Assembly (NCBI GenBank): GCA_045107045.1 | Contig: JBGCFR010000001.1 | Location: forward strand, 1-64,000 | Direction: 5' to 3' | DNA length: 64,000 nucleotides | DNA from: Putridiphycobacter sp045107045 | Lineage (GTDB): Bacteria; Bacteroidota; Bacteroidia; Flavobacteriales_D; Crocinitomicaceae | Part shown: positions 1 through 9,126 of the stretch, piece by piece | How the letters are laid out: the number at the start of each line of letters is the position of its first letter | Position numbering within the stretch: position 1 is the first letter of the stretch | Made by a program: the position numbers and the translations under genes | The notes under the pieces: model-generated | What the model saw: only the letters and a program-made list of their open reading frames with translations | The model's database searches: none | What the model was told of the DNA's origin: nothing

Positions 1-780
1 AAATTGTTGTTTTGCACGGTGGTTGGTATTTTTGATAGTTTGCAAATTGGGTAGGTTGATATAACCCATAGACCAATTCGATTGCACAAAGAATCGATTA
101 AAAAAATCGGCTCTCAGTCCAGTATGAACTGATCCTCCAAAGCCTGATATTTTAAGATCAGTATTATAGGATACATTATTCCAATTAAAGTCTGTTTGTG
201 TAACAACTCCACCAAGTCCAAGTCCGAATCTGTATTGTAAAAAATGTTTTCTATTTTTCGATCGGTGAAAATAATTCGTATGTTGAATTTGAGCGGATAT
301 ATAATTTAGGCCGTTTGAATTTTCGTAGTGAATAGCATTTGGAGTTAATTTTTTTGGACTATTTTGATATTCTCCACCAAGATATGCGTTTTCAGACGGG
401 TCAATTGAACCTGTCAGTTGAGCAGTTTGATTATCGGTCATCACATACTTCATATGATCATAACCAAAAGAGATATCATATTTTTCTTTATAGTAGTAGC
501 CTAAGCGAATATTAAATTGAGGTACAGAAATAGTGGCAGGGTTAATATAAGTTTTAATATCTCTAGATGGATTGTCATGTGCTGTAGCATTGTCAACTAA
601 AAAGTCATAACCTGGGCCAGTAAACTTGATATCACTTTTGCTATAAATGGATCTATTATAACCCCAAAAAAAGTATATGGCCCCTTTTTGAGTGCTCTGC
701 TTTTTCTTATAGGAGTAGTCTTGCTGACTAATTACAGGGATTGCAAGGAGTAAAGTAATAATAAGAAGCCAATTTTTCAT
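1..780 (-). CDS. Outer-membrane beta-barrel-like protein, C-terminus cut by window edge
   Basis: Reading the minus strand from an ATG at 780 gives an open frame of 260 codons with no stop before base 1, so the 3' end lies outside the window. The protein starts with a Sec-type signal peptide (MKNWLLIITLLLAIPVISQQ). The mature part is rich in alternating aromatic and polar residues, with Gly-rich turns such as RFGLGLGG and short strands such as FNIRLGYYY, as in bacteroidotal outer-membrane barrels. I cannot name the family. It is divergent from yraN, with 59 bases between the two starts. Function unknown; a porin-like or surface barrel is the best reading. Confidence 0.7.
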   Translation of the reverse strand, partial: MKNWLLIITLLLAIPVISQQDYSYKKKQSTQKGAIYFFWGYNRSIYSKSDIKFTGPGYDFLVDNATAHDNPSRDIKTYINPATISVPQFNIRLGYYYKEKYDISFGYDHMKYVMTDNQTAQLTGSIDPSENAYLGGEYQNSPKKLTPNAIHYENSNGLNYISAQIQHTNYFHRSKNRKHFLQYRFGLGLGGVVTQTDFNWNNVSYNTDLKISGFGGSVHTGLRADFFNRFFVQSNWSMGYINLPNLQTIKNTNHRAKQQF

Positions 781-839
781 AAATTCGTTTATTGAATAAC
801 GCAAATTCTGTTTAAAATTACGAACTATTTTTTACCTGT

Positions 840-1202
840 ATGGCGAATCATAATGAAATTGGAGAAAAGGGGGAAGTTTTAGCAAGTGCATATTTGGAAG
901 AAAAAGGATATGCCATACTTGCGAAGAACTATCGTTATAAAAGAACTGAGATAGATATTGTAGCAAAAGTAGACAATGTTTTAGTGGTGGTTGAAGTCAA
1001 AACAAGACAAAGTGATTATTTAGCAGGACCAGAAGATACTGTTTCAAAAACGAAACAAAAGCATTTAGTCACATGTGCAAATGCATTTATTCAAGAAAAC
1101 GAAATTGATTTAGAAGCAAGATTCGATATCATCTCAATTATTCTTAACAGCAAAGAAAAAAGGATTCACCATATTAAAGATGCATTTTACCCCCAGATTT
1201 AA
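840..1202 (+). CDS. YraN/UPF0102 family putative endonuclease
   Basis: This 120-residue protein matches the YraN (UPF0102) family in length and layout: the N-terminal GEKGEVLASAYLEEKGY block, then a PD-(D/E)XK-like core with Glu37, Asp39, Glu52 and Lys54 (EID...EVKTR). The fold suggests a metal-dependent nuclease related to Holliday-junction resolvases, but the cellular role of the family is not established. The ATG at 840 is the first start in the frame and fits the family N-terminus. It ends just before a terminator hairpin shared with the converging DUF3108 gene. Confidence 0.88.
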   Translation: MANHNEIGEKGEVLASAYLEEKGYAILAKNYRYKRTEIDIVAKVDNVLVVVEVKTRQSDYLAGPEDTVSKTKQKHLVTCANAFIQENEIDLEARFDIISIILNSKEKRIHHIKDAFYPQI

Positions 1203-1203
1203 G

Positions 1204-1232
1204 AAAGCCACCAGTCTCAGACTGATGGCTTT
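1204..1232. terminator. Hairpin terminator between converging yraN-like and DUF3108 genes
   Basis: An AAAGCCA-C-CAGT arm pairs with ACTG-A-TGGCTTT around a CTCAG loop, and a short T run follows on the + strand. It sits 1 base after the yraN-like stop and 28 bases from the DUF3108 stop. It is better as a + strand terminator but may serve both. Confidence 0.75.
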
Positions 1233-1259
1233 TAATCTACTATTTATTTAAACTATATT

Positions 1260-2051
1260 CTAACTTACTTTGGCCATTGAATTTTTTAAGTTTTCCCATT
1301 TTACTAAATGCATTTTTAAAGATCCAACTTTAATTTTTGCTTTGGCTAAAATTGGAATTCTATTAGCATCATCTGTAATCCAAACTGTCAGGTCTTCAGA
1401 GCTATTAAATACACGTCCTTCTTGCACAACTGGTACAAATTTCATACATCTGTATTTACTACCCTTAATTTTAACATTTTGCTTACCTGTATATTTAATT
1501 TTTGTTGGGTATAATTCGTTATCCAAGAATATATTCACTGTAAAAACATCTCCTATTTGAGCATTATCGTAGTTAATAGTTCTAGCATAGTAAAAGGCAG
1601 ATATCATATCCTGTACCATTGTTGGTACTTTATATTTTTTACCCTCACCATTGTCTACTACTTTTTTATGTTGGTAGAAAGTATAATCTTGATTGATTTT
1701 ATAACCACCTTCATTCACACGTCTAATAAATAACCACGGAAACATACCTTCGGCATCCATATGTGATTCATAAACATCATGTACTTTATAAAACCATTCG
1801 AAAGCTGAAATTGTTTTTCCAACACCTCTTACTCTCCATAGTTTTCTCCCTTGGATAGACTTTTTTGATTCATCAACAGTTAAAACTGCTTCTCCTGCAT
1901 CAATTACACCGTATGATAGTCGGTAGGTTAATTTTTCACCAGGTTGAAAAGCCTTATTTGTTACTTTATTGAAGCTAGGTAATTTTGATGGACTTGCTTG
2001 TGCAACAAAGGTTGCAAAAACGAGTGAAAATATGAATGTTAATTTTTTCAT
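1260..2051 (-). CDS. DUF3108 domain-containing exported protein
   Basis: The 263-residue product starts with a signal peptide (MKKLTFIFSLVFATFVAQA). It continues with the DUF3108 pattern: FQPGEKLTYRLSYGVIDAGEA near residue 35, a WFYKVHDVYESHMD segment, and a C-terminal run ending in AKIKVGSLKMHLV. DUF3108 proteins are secreted or periplasmic beta-rich proteins of unknown function, common in Bacteroidota. An upstream ATG at 2102 is in frame but would put 17 uncharged/hydrophobic residues before a normal signal peptide, so 2051 is preferred. No operon partner is evident; the GT9 gene ends 182 bases upstream. Confidence 0.85.
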   Translation of the reverse strand: MKKLTFIFSLVFATFVAQASPSKLPSFNKVTNKAFQPGEKLTYRLSYGVIDAGEAVLTVDESKKSIQGRKLWRVRGVGKTISAFEWFYKVHDVYESHMDAEGMFPWLFIRRVNEGGYKINQDYTFYQHKKVVDNGEGKKYKVPTMVQDMISAFYYARTINYDNAQIGDVFTVNIFLDNELYPTKIKYTGKQNVKIKGSKYRCMKFVPVVQEGRVFNSSEDLTVWITDDANRIPILAKAKIKVGSLKMHLVKWENLKNSMAKVS

Positions 2052-2233
2052 GGTTGTAAATTTTAAGTTATCTATGGTGGATAAAAACAAAATCAATGCC
2101 AAACTTATTTCAAGACCAATACTAAACTTATTCGGAGTGAATTTTCTTTTATGGGATTTTTTCCTTACATTGTAATCGAGTAAGTAGTTTTTTTCATTTC
2201 AAGCGGAAGAGTTCAATATTATATTGGACTCTT

Positions 2234-3232
2234 TCAATGTCCACTAATTTCTTCTATCTTTTCTTTTACTGACTTTACGGTTATATCTAAGTTTTGATTT
2301 CGTTCAGATTCATGCTTTTCTTCAATCACATTAACTTTTGAACCCAAAGGTCGCCATCTTCCCGAATGAAGAGGTCTTCTGGTGGTAAACAAACCAACAC
2401 AATTAATGTTACATAATCCTGCAATATGCAATGGTCCGGTGCTTGCCGCTACTAATATCTCGCAGGCATTAATAAAGGCTATCAGCTGTTGCAAACTCAT
2501 TTTACCCGATAAATCAATAATATTATCTTGTCTGGGGAGTTGATTTCTAAAATATTTAGATTCATCTTCAGTGCCGGTAAAAAAGATTTGAAACTGATCT
2601 TGAGAAAGAGACTCTGCCAACTTTATAAATTGATTAACACCCCATTCAAGCGCACTTCCTTTAGATTTAGGGTGCAGAATGATTTGTTTTTTGCTTTGAT
2701 CAATCATCTGATCAAACTGATCTTCTAGTTTTTCAATTTGATTAAATTGAAGATATTGATGAAGTTCTCTAAGGCTAAAATTGTGAGTTATCGCTAACGG
2801 CTTTAGTAGTTTAGTATTTAATTGAGCTTCGTGTAGATTAGATTTTTTTCTAGAAAAATTAACCCTATGATTACAGGTAAGCATATGAAATAACCTATGC
2901 GAAGTACCTATACGGTGTTTAATTTGAGCCTTTTGAGCCAAGCGGGCAATTTCTCTTCGAGGAAATACGTGTATAAAGACATCTACATTTTGACTTTTCA
3001 ACCAATTGACTTGTTGTCGGTCTTCCATTTTTTTGAGCTCAGCCCATGACCATACTTCATCAATATTATGAATACAATTAATAATGGGCTCAGTATAAGT
3101 ATTACCCAAAAAAATGAGTTTCACATCAGTAAATTTCTCTTTCAGAATACCAACTAAAGGTAATGTTAAAGCTACGTCACCAATACTATCAGTTCTACTA
3201 ATTACTATTTTTTTCGCCTCCTTTATTTTCAC
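2234..3232 (-). CDS. Glycosyltransferase family 9 (heptosyltransferase-like)
   Basis: A 332-residue GT-B enzyme of family GT9. The N-terminus has the family signature RTDSIGDVALTLP (residues 13-25). The C-terminal half has HPKSKGSALEW (187-197) and the donor-site STGPLHIAGL (264-273). GT9 enzymes add heptose or related sugars to the inner core of LPS on the cytoplasmic face of the inner membrane. The start is a GTG at 3232; no ATG occurs in frame nearby. It overlaps the upstream GT2 gene by 35 bases, so the two are probably translated from one mRNA. The exact acceptor cannot be told from sequence. Confidence 0.88.
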   Translation of the reverse strand: MKIKEAKKIVISRTDSIGDVALTLPLVGILKEKFTDVKLIFLGNTYTEPIINCIHNIDEVWSWAELKKMEDRQQVNWLKSQNVDVFIHVFPRREIARLAQKAQIKHRIGTSHRLFHMLTCNHRVNFSRKKSNLHEAQLNTKLLKPLAITHNFSLRELHQYLQFNQIEKLEDQFDQMIDQSKKQIILHPKSKGSALEWGVNQFIKLAESLSQDQFQIFFTGTEDESKYFRNQLPRQDNIIDLSGKMSLQQLIAFINACEILVAASTGPLHIAGLCNINCVGLFTTRRPLHSGRWRPLGSKVNVIEEKHESERNQNLDITVKSVKEKIEEISGH

Positions 3233-3977
3233 TATTTAATTGTCTTAGTCTTTTGTATTTGTATATATTTGAGTAGGCAGAAATTTGAGCAATTTTAAAC
3301 CCTTTAAATCCATCCAAAAACCCAAGGTGAATAACAAACATGCTTATAAATCTAACAAAGGCACTTAAATAAGGCTTAAAAATTGATGCTTTTTTCCCAG
3401 CTTGATGCATTTTTATTGCGGTTAAATTGGAGTATTTATCGGCCCTTTCTCGGTGTTCAATATAGTTATAGTACGTGAAATGATGCAAATGCCCAGACAG
3501 TTCAATTACTTCCAGTGATTGATCAATTTCCAATTCTTCGTGAACAAGTTGGCCTGACCATTGACTAGTATCTTTCGGAAAAATGCGTATTTTTTTATCA
3601 GGATACCAAGTTGAGTGTTTAATCCATTGTCCACAATAATTTACAAGTCTATTTAAAACATAAACCCCTTTAAATCCATTTTTTTTTAAGTTTTGAATTT
3701 CATTCTCTAATTTATTATCAAGGGATTCATCAGCATCTAAAGATAATATATAACTATGTTTTGCTAAAGAATTGGCAAAGTTTTTCTGCTGACTGTAGCC
3801 TTCCCACTTTCTTTGAATAAATGTGACATTAAATTTTTGACAAATGCTTTTAGTTTCGTCTGTTGAATAACTATCCACTATAATGATATCATCACTGATA
3901 TTAATTACTGATTTAATAGCACGTTCAATGTTTCGGGCTTCATTAAAAGTAATAATGACAACAGATAGTGGTTGCAC
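3198..3977 (-). CDS. Glycosyltransferase family 2 (LPS core WaaE/KdtX-like)
   Basis: This 259-residue protein begins with the GT-A entry motif PLSVVIITFNEARNIERAI. It contains IIIVDSYSTDET (31-42) and a DAD metal-binding triad at residues 81-83 (LDADES). It resembles the WaaE/KdtX-like branch of GT2 that decorates LPS core. A hydrophobic stretch around residues 200-225 may touch the membrane. It overlaps the GT9 gene downstream and lies 9 bases below the preceding membrane-protein gene, so all the minus-strand genes from 6406 down to 2234 may form one transcript. Substrate unknown. Confidence 0.87.
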   Translation of the reverse strand: MQPLSVVIITFNEARNIERAIKSVINISDDIIIVDSYSTDETKSICQKFNVTFIQRKWEGYSQQKNFANSLAKHSYILSLDADESLDNKLENEIQNLKKNGFKGVYVLNRLVNYCGQWIKHSTWYPDKKIRIFPKDTSQWSGQLVHEELEIDQSLEVIELSGHLHHFTYYNYIEHRERADKYSNLTAIKMHQAGKKASIFKPYLSAFVRFISMFVIHLGFLDGFKGFKIAQISAYSNIYKYKRLRQLNSENKGGEKNSN

Positions 3978-3986
3978 AATCGTAAA

Positions 3987-4691
3987 TTAGTTGACTAAGT
4001 TAGCGGTATATTGATGATAGCTATCATCAAAAAACACGTTTTTATCCAATAATACTTTTTCCAACGACTCGAAAAATGCTTGTTGTTGGTTATGGGGTAT
4101 AATGTCTAAATTCAAAAAAAGATTTAAGTCTTTTTTGAATTTAAAGTTAATCATGTTCTGATATATTTCAATGCGCTGCATTCCTTTGTAATAGTATAAA
4201 TGCATTTCACGGTCGAAATAGGCAATAAATTGAGGACCTATTCCAATTTTGAAAATCGAGTGGTTCAATCGAAAATAAACTAAGTATATTATATTTTCAA
4301 CCACTAGACCAGTGACAATAATCAGAAGCGGTAATATGAGATTTTGAACATCTAATCCAATAATTTTAACTAGAATAATTATTAATCCAACTCCAAAAAC
4401 GATTTCAATCCCTAAAAAAACGGTTGAATTGTTAATCGCTACTTTCGATATTGGAGCACTAAAGGTAAAACCTCTATACTTCTTAATATCTTTTCTGCCT
4501 TCAAATCGCCTTTTTACTCTAATTAACCCTAGTAACAGGATTAAAAACGATAAACCATAGGCAATAGGTTTAATATATGGAATGTCGTTTACTTCATAAA
4601 CAGAAAAACCTAAGTCGTATATTGATCCAATAGCTAAAAAAGCAAAAATGCTGAACAATAACAAACTAAATAAGTTGATGACTTTATTCAT
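3987..4691 (-). CDS. Uncharacterised four-helix membrane protein
   Basis: I do not recognise this 234-residue protein. Four hydrophobic segments are visible at about residues 4-26, 39-59, 89-113 and 118-140, in two pairs joined by a basic loop (RVKRRFEGRKDIKKYRG). The last 90 residues are soluble and alternate short strands with a final helix, which loosely recalls bacterial PH-like domains of membrane proteins; that is a guess. Its ATG overlaps the stop of the DUF349 gene by 4 bases, an arrangement that couples translation, so the two products may work together. Confidence 0.72.
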   Translation of the reverse strand: MNKVINLFSLLLFSIFAFLAIGSIYDLGFSVYEVNDIPYIKPIAYGLSFLILLLGLIRVKRRFEGRKDIKKYRGFTFSAPISKVAINNSTVFLGIEIVFGVGLIIILVKIIGLDVQNLILPLLIIVTGLVVENIIYLVYFRLNHSIFKIGIGPQFIAYFDREMHLYYYKGMQRIEIYQNMINFKFKKDLNLFLNLDIIPHNQQQAFFESLEKVLLDKNVFFDDSYHQYTANLVN

Positions 4692-6406
4692 TCGCTTTCT
4701 TGATCGAAATTGTAAAGTGCTTTTAATTTGGCTTTGTAAGAATCTACAGATTTACCGATACCTTCTATTTGAGTTTTAACGGATTTAAGCATAGGGCTAT
4801 TTGGGTCTGAATTCGCAAAGAAACTCAAGTTTGTCTCTACTTGAGTCTTTTCTTTAATTAGATTATCAATTTTATTTCTAATAAAGAAGGCCTCTTTGTC
4901 AAGCTCTCTTTCCATATTCGGGCTATTGTAGATTGATTCGATTTTAGCTGAATAAAGAATTGCTTCTTTTTCGGATTGCTCCATATCTAGGTCATTATAC
5001 TTGTTGTCTAATGCCGCTTTATAAGCTTTGTAAATTCTATCTTTTTCTTTAAAAGGAACATTACCTATAGTGCTAAATGATTTTGAAAACTCTTGAAGTT
5101 GGGCAATACCAACTTTTGCGTCTTTAGGTACCTTATAGGCTTCAATTTTTTTTATCAAATCTTCTTTCAATGATAGATTCCCTGCATTAGCTTGGTCTAA
5201 GGCTTCAAAATGTCCATCCTTCTTTGCAAAAAAGGCATCAATTGGCTCTCTGAATTTTTTCCACAGCTTATTTTCATTGCGCTGACCAGCTGATCCCAAT
5301 TGTTTCCATTGTCTTTGTAAATCAACTATTAATTTAGTAGTGTCGTTCCAATTTTCAGAATCTTTGATACCATCTAATTTTTCAATCAAGGCCTCTTTTT
5401 TTGCCTTTACTTTATCAAAATCAGCGTTAATGTCTTTAAAAAATTCATTTTTTGCATTAAAAAACTGATCACATTTAGCTCGAAAACCTTTCCAAACAAT
5501 TTGATTTTCTTTTTTAGGTCCGAAACCAATCGTTTTCCATTCAGCTTGAATGCTTAAAATTTGATCTGTAGCAGTTTTCCAAGTTTTATTATCTACTTGT
5601 TCGATAGCAAGTACTTCGTCAATTTTATCTATTAATGCTAATTTTTTAAGGATGTTTTCTTTTTGCTCAGCGCGTCGACCATCATAAAAGTCTCTTATTT
5701 TTCCGTACAGTCCATTTACCGTATTCCAATAATTTTCTTTTAATGTCTCCCAAGCCTCTGTTGTTGTTCCACCAATATCATTCCATTCATCTTGCAATTG
5801 GTGCAGTTTCTGTTCTAACACTTTCATGCTTTTTTCACTCTCTAAGGCTTTCAATTTTCCAATTACTGTTTCTTTCAAAGCCGCATTTTTAGTTAAATCG
5901 TGTCCTTTTATCTCCTTATAGATATTAATATTATACTGAAATTCATCCATTAAATTTGAATAATCTTTTTGGATGTCTTGCCTTTTATCTCTAGGAATTG
6001 GTCCTACTTCACGCCAGCGTGATTGTATATCTTGAATAGCTTTAATGGCTTTGCCAATATGCTCTTCATTTGCGACTAATTCTTTTAATTCAGAAATTAG
6101 ACTTTTTTTAGTGCTTAAATTTGTTGCTTCTTCGGCTTTTTTTGCCTCAATTATTGCCTTGCGTTTTTCTTTATAATTTTGAACAGCTGCATTAAATTTT
6201 TCTAAAAGCTCATCAACAGGTTTTAGGATCTCTTCAGTTTTTTCTCCTGCTTCAATTCGTTCCAATTTTTCAACTTCAAAAAGGCGCTCTTCTTCATTTA
6301 CGATTTTATAGAATTCGTCCGTTAATGACTTCATTTCATCACCAACACTTAATAAATCTTCATGATTTGCTAAGTTTTCTATTTTTTCAATAATTTCTGT
6401 TTTCAT
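4688..6406 (-). CDS. DUF349 repeat protein
   Basis: A 572-residue, highly charged, largely helical protein. It has at least five DUF349-type repeats, each centred on a Trp or Phe and an hydroxyl/Gly turn: SRWREVGPIPRDKRQ, QDEWNDIGGTTTEAW, QAEWKTIGFGPKKEN, QRQWKQLGSAGQRNEN and FSTIGNVPFKEKDR. The N-terminal 110 residues and the last 70 are coiled-coil-like. DUF349 proteins are widespread in Bacteroidota and Actinobacteria and have no agreed function. There is no signal peptide, so it is cytoplasmic. Translationally coupled to the membrane protein downstream. Confidence 0.86.
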   Translation of the reverse strand: MKTEIIEKIENLANHEDLLSVGDEMKSLTDEFYKIVNEEERLFEVEKLERIEAGEKTEEILKPVDELLEKFNAAVQNYKEKRKAIIEAKKAEEATNLSTKKSLISELKELVANEEHIGKAIKAIQDIQSRWREVGPIPRDKRQDIQKDYSNLMDEFQYNINIYKEIKGHDLTKNAALKETVIGKLKALESEKSMKVLEQKLHQLQDEWNDIGGTTTEAWETLKENYWNTVNGLYGKIRDFYDGRRAEQKENILKKLALIDKIDEVLAIEQVDNKTWKTATDQILSIQAEWKTIGFGPKKENQIVWKGFRAKCDQFFNAKNEFFKDINADFDKVKAKKEALIEKLDGIKDSENWNDTTKLIVDLQRQWKQLGSAGQRNENKLWKKFREPIDAFFAKKDGHFEALDQANAGNLSLKEDLIKKIEAYKVPKDAKVGIAQLQEFSKSFSTIGNVPFKEKDRIYKAYKAALDNKYNDLDMEQSEKEAILYSAKIESIYNSPNMERELDKEAFFIRNKIDNLIKEKTQVETNLSFFANSDPNSPMLKSVKTQIEGIGKSVDSYKAKLKALYNFDQESE

Positions 6407-6447
6407 GCTTTTAAAGTTTATTCAATAGTGTTTAAACCATTGATAGG

Positions 6448-6474
6448 AAAAATCACCTATTATATTTGAGGTGA
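6448..6474 (-). terminator. Hairpin terminator after the PfkB kinase gene
   Basis: On the minus strand TCACCT and AGGTGA pair around a 10-base AT loop and are followed by TTTTT. It lies 10 bases after the kinase stop codon and ahead of the DUF349 gene, separating the two transcripts. Confidence 0.6.
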
Positions 6475-6484
6475 CTGGATTGTT

Positions 6485-7408
6485 TTATTTATCGATTTTA
6501 AAATCTACTAAATCTACGAATTCTAACATTCTATCATAAATTTCAGTTTGCGTCAAACTTTCGATTCTTTCCGTTCCGAATAACTCAACACAGAAAGAAG
6601 CCATAGCAGAACCTGCAATGATTGCTCGTTTCATGTTTTCGAAAGAAGTATCATCAGTCTTGGCAATGTACCCCATAAATCCTCCAGCGAAAGTATCACC
6701 AGCTCCAGTAGGATCAAACACTTCTTCTAAAGGTAATGCTGGTGCAAAAAACACTTTCTCATTATTAAATAGTAACGCGCCATGCTCTCCTTTTTTAATA
6801 ATTAAAAATGAAGGCCCCATTTTCATGATAATTTTGGCAGCTCGTCTCAAAGAATATTCACCTGACAATTGTCTGGCTTCCTCGTCGTTGATAATTAAAA
6901 CATCAATTAGCTTGATTGTCTTTTTTACCTCATCCATCATGATGTCCATCCAAAAATTCATGGTGTCCATAGCAATTAACTTTGGACGCTCTTCCAATCT
7001 TTCAATTACTTGACGTTGAACAGAGGGTGCTAAGTTGCCTAACATTAGATATTCAGACCCTTGATATGCATCTGGCATTATTGGATCAAAATTTTCTAAA
7101 ACGTTTAATTCAGTTATTAAAGTATCTCTCGAGTTCATATCATTGTGATATTTACCGGACCAGAAGAATGTTTTTTCTCCATCTTTTACCTGTAAACCTT
7201 CAATATCAATTCCTCTATTTTTTAAATCAATCAGGGTCTCTTTTGGAAAATCGTCTCCAACTACTGATACTATTTTTTGATCTTTGGCAAAATATGAGGC
7301 AGATATTGAAATATATGTGGCAGCACCACCTACAATTTTATCTGTTTTCCCAAAAGGGGTTTCAATGGCATCAAATGCTACACTTCCTACTGTTAATAAT
7401 GAACTCAT
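6485..7408 (-). CDS. PfkB-family carbohydrate/nucleoside kinase
   Basis: The 307-residue protein shows both PfkB signatures. One is the N-terminal Gly-rich block (VGGAATYISISASYF, 26-40). The other is the C-terminal DPTGAGDTFAGGF (232-244) with the anion hole and the catalytic base Asp238. It therefore phosphorylates a sugar or nucleoside with ATP in the cytoplasm. Close Bacteroidota relatives are usually called sugar or adenosine kinases; the substrate cannot be read from sequence. It is a single-gene transcript by context, with a terminator after it and a TATATTTG box 17 bases before its ATG. Confidence 0.87.
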   Translation of the reverse strand: MSSLLTVGSVAFDAIETPFGKTDKIVGGAATYISISASYFAKDQKIVSVVGDDFPKETLIDLKNRGIDIEGLQVKDGEKTFFWSGKYHNDMNSRDTLITELNVLENFDPIMPDAYQGSEYLMLGNLAPSVQRQVIERLEERPKLIAMDTMNFWMDIMMDEVKKTIKLIDVLIINDEEARQLSGEYSLRRAAKIIMKMGPSFLIIKKGEHGALLFNNEKVFFAPALPLEEVFDPTGAGDTFAGGFMGYIAKTDDTSFENMKRAIIAGSAMASFCVELFGTERIESLTQTEIYDRMLEFVDLVDFKIDK

Positions 7409-7425
7409 TTATGTAAATTTTAATG

Positions 7426-7433
7426 CAAATATA
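7426..7433 (-). promoter_or_regulatory. Putative -7 box of the PfkB kinase gene
   Basis: TATATTTG on the minus strand matches the Bacteroidota -7 consensus TAnnTTTG and lies 17 bases upstream of the kinase ATG. I see no good TTG -33 element at the usual spacing, so the call is tentative. Confidence 0.4.
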
Positions 7434-7519
7434 AGCACTTTTTGAACTGTTTTAGCGATTGACTCTCAAATATCATTATTTAATTATCTTAGCTATTATT
7501 TAAGTTTAAATATAGGGAA

Positions 7520-7876
7520 ATGAATATAGAAGAACTGGATCAGTATTGCCTAGATAAAAAAGGAGTCACCGTTTCCACTCCATTTGATGAGGTAACGCTG
7601 GTATACAAAGTGATGAACAAAATGTTTGCCTTAACGAATATTGATAATTTTAAAAGTGTGAATCTAAAATGTGATCCAGAATATGCCTTAGAATTGAGAG
7701 CAGAATATGTTGAGGTGCAACCTGGCTATCATATGAGCAAAAAACATTGGAATACAGTAGTTTTAAATGAATCGTTAGCTGATGTTAAAGTTTATGAATT
7801 AATTGACCATTCTTATAATTTGGTGGTAAGTGGCTTAACCAAAAAGGTTCAGAAGGAATTAGAAGAAATGGCTTAA
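7520..7876 (+). CDS. MmcQ/YjbR family DNA-binding-like protein
   Basis: A 118-residue protein of the usual MmcQ/YjbR length. The N-terminal helix (MNIEELDQYCLDKKGV), the strand FALTNIDNFKSVNLKCDPEYA and the characteristic GYHMSKKHWNTVVL turn (about 69-83) identify the CyaY-like YjbR fold. The family is annotated as DNA-binding from structure, but its cellular role is not settled. It is 11 bases upstream of the cystathionine gamma-synthase/lyase gene and probably shares its transcript. Confidence 0.85.
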   Translation: MNIEELDQYCLDKKGVTVSTPFDEVTLVYKVMNKMFALTNIDNFKSVNLKCDPEYALELRAEYVEVQPGYHMSKKHWNTVVLNESLADVKVYELIDHSYNLVVSGLTKKVQKELEEMA

Positions 7877-7887
7877 AAAAATAATAA

Positions 7888-9042
7888 ATGAAAGAAAAAG
7901 ACATGAGGTTTGGCACGAAAGCTATACATGCCGGTGTTCAGCCCGATTCAGCAACTGGAGCAATTATGACACCAATTTATCAAACGAGTACTTATGTGCA
8001 AGATGGAATTGGAAATCATAAGGGCTATGAATACTCTCGATCACAAAATCCAACACGGCATGCCTTAGAAAAAAATTTGGCTGCGCTTGAAAATGGAAAG
8101 TATGGTGCTTGCTTTGGATCTGGCTTAGCTGCTATTGATTGTGTTTTGAAAATGCTAAATCAAGGTGATGAAGTAATTTCAACAAACGATTTATATGGGG
8201 GGACTTACCGAATATTCAAAAGTATATTTGAAAAATATGGCATTAAGTTTCATTTAATTGGAATGGAAAATGCCGCAAAAATTGAAGAATATTGTAATGA
8301 AAGTACCAAATTGATTTGGGTTGAAACACCAACCAATCCAATGATGAATATCATTGACATTGAAACTACAGCTGCTATTGCTAAGAAACACAATATAATG
8401 TTAGGAGTCGACAATACTTTTGCGACACCCTATTTGCAGAACCCATTAGATTTAGGAGCAGATATTGTGATGCATTCGGTTACTAAATATTTAGGAGGAC
8501 ATTCTGATGTAGTGATGGGAGCTTTAGTCTGCAACGACGATAAAATTGCAAAAGAGATTTATCGAATTCAAAATTCATCAGGTGCAGTGACCGCGCCTAT
8601 GGATTCGTTTTTAGTTTTAAGAGGTATTAAGACGCTACATTTAAGAATGCAACGGCATTGTGAGAATGGCGAGGTGATCGCGAAGTTTTTGGTATCACAT
8701 CCAAAAGTTGATAAAGTATATTGGCCAGGTTTTGAAAATCATCCTAATCACCGTATTGCTAAAAATCAAATGCGTGGTTTTGGGGGGATGATTTCTTTCA
8801 ATTTAGTAGGTAACCATATGGCAGATGCTCATGCTGTTGTGAAAAAGGTAAAACTATTTGCTTTGGCAGAATCATTGGGAGGTGTAGAATCATTAATTGG
8901 TCATCCTGCCACCATGACACATGCTTCTATTCCAAAAGTGGAACGTGAAGAATCTGGTGTAGTGGATTCTTTGATTAGGTTGAGTGTAGGAATTGAGGAT
9001 GCTGAGGATTTAGTTGCTGATCTGGAACAAGCGTTGAATTAG
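7888..9042 (+). CDS. Cystathionine gamma-synthase / gamma-lyase family PLP enzyme
   Basis: A 384-residue trans-sulfuration enzyme. The substrate/PLP block YEYSRSQNPTR is at 47-57, the PLP-binding lysine is Lys200 in HSVTKYLGGHSDVVMG, and the family tail has ESLGGVESLIGHPATMTHA near 330. Enzymes of this group either condense cysteine with an activated homoserine ester (methionine synthesis) or cleave cystathionine to cysteine. Sequence alone does not separate synthase from lyase. A second possible start is the ATG at 7903 (MRFGTKAIHAG), which matches the usual family N-terminus about as well. Cytoplasmic homotetramer by family. Confidence 0.9.
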   Translation: MKEKDMRFGTKAIHAGVQPDSATGAIMTPIYQTSTYVQDGIGNHKGYEYSRSQNPTRHALEKNLAALENGKYGACFGSGLAAIDCVLKMLNQGDEVISTNDLYGGTYRIFKSIFEKYGIKFHLIGMENAAKIEEYCNESTKLIWVETPTNPMMNIIDIETTAAIAKKHNIMLGVDNTFATPYLQNPLDLGADIVMHSVTKYLGGHSDVVMGALVCNDDKIAKEIYRIQNSSGAVTAPMDSFLVLRGIKTLHLRMQRHCENGEVIAKFLVSHPKVDKVYWPGFENHPNHRIAKNQMRGFGGMISFNLVGNHMADAHAVVKKVKLFALAESLGGVESLIGHPATMTHASIPKVEREESGVVDSLIRLSVGIEDAEDLVADLEQALN

Positions 9043-9126
9043 GATGAATCCTGGTTTCTATAAAAAATTTGAACAATTACATCAGATTTACCGTAGAACA
9101 ATCATAAAAATTACACAGATTTACAA

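Noticed and set aside
2052..2102. Longer N-terminus for the DUF3108 protein
   Set aside because: The extra 17 residues would sit in front of a clean signal peptide, so the internal ATG at 2051 is better.
9038..9055. AGGAT/ATCCT palindrome after the cystathionine gene as terminator
   Set aside because: The loop would have only two bases and no T run follows directly.
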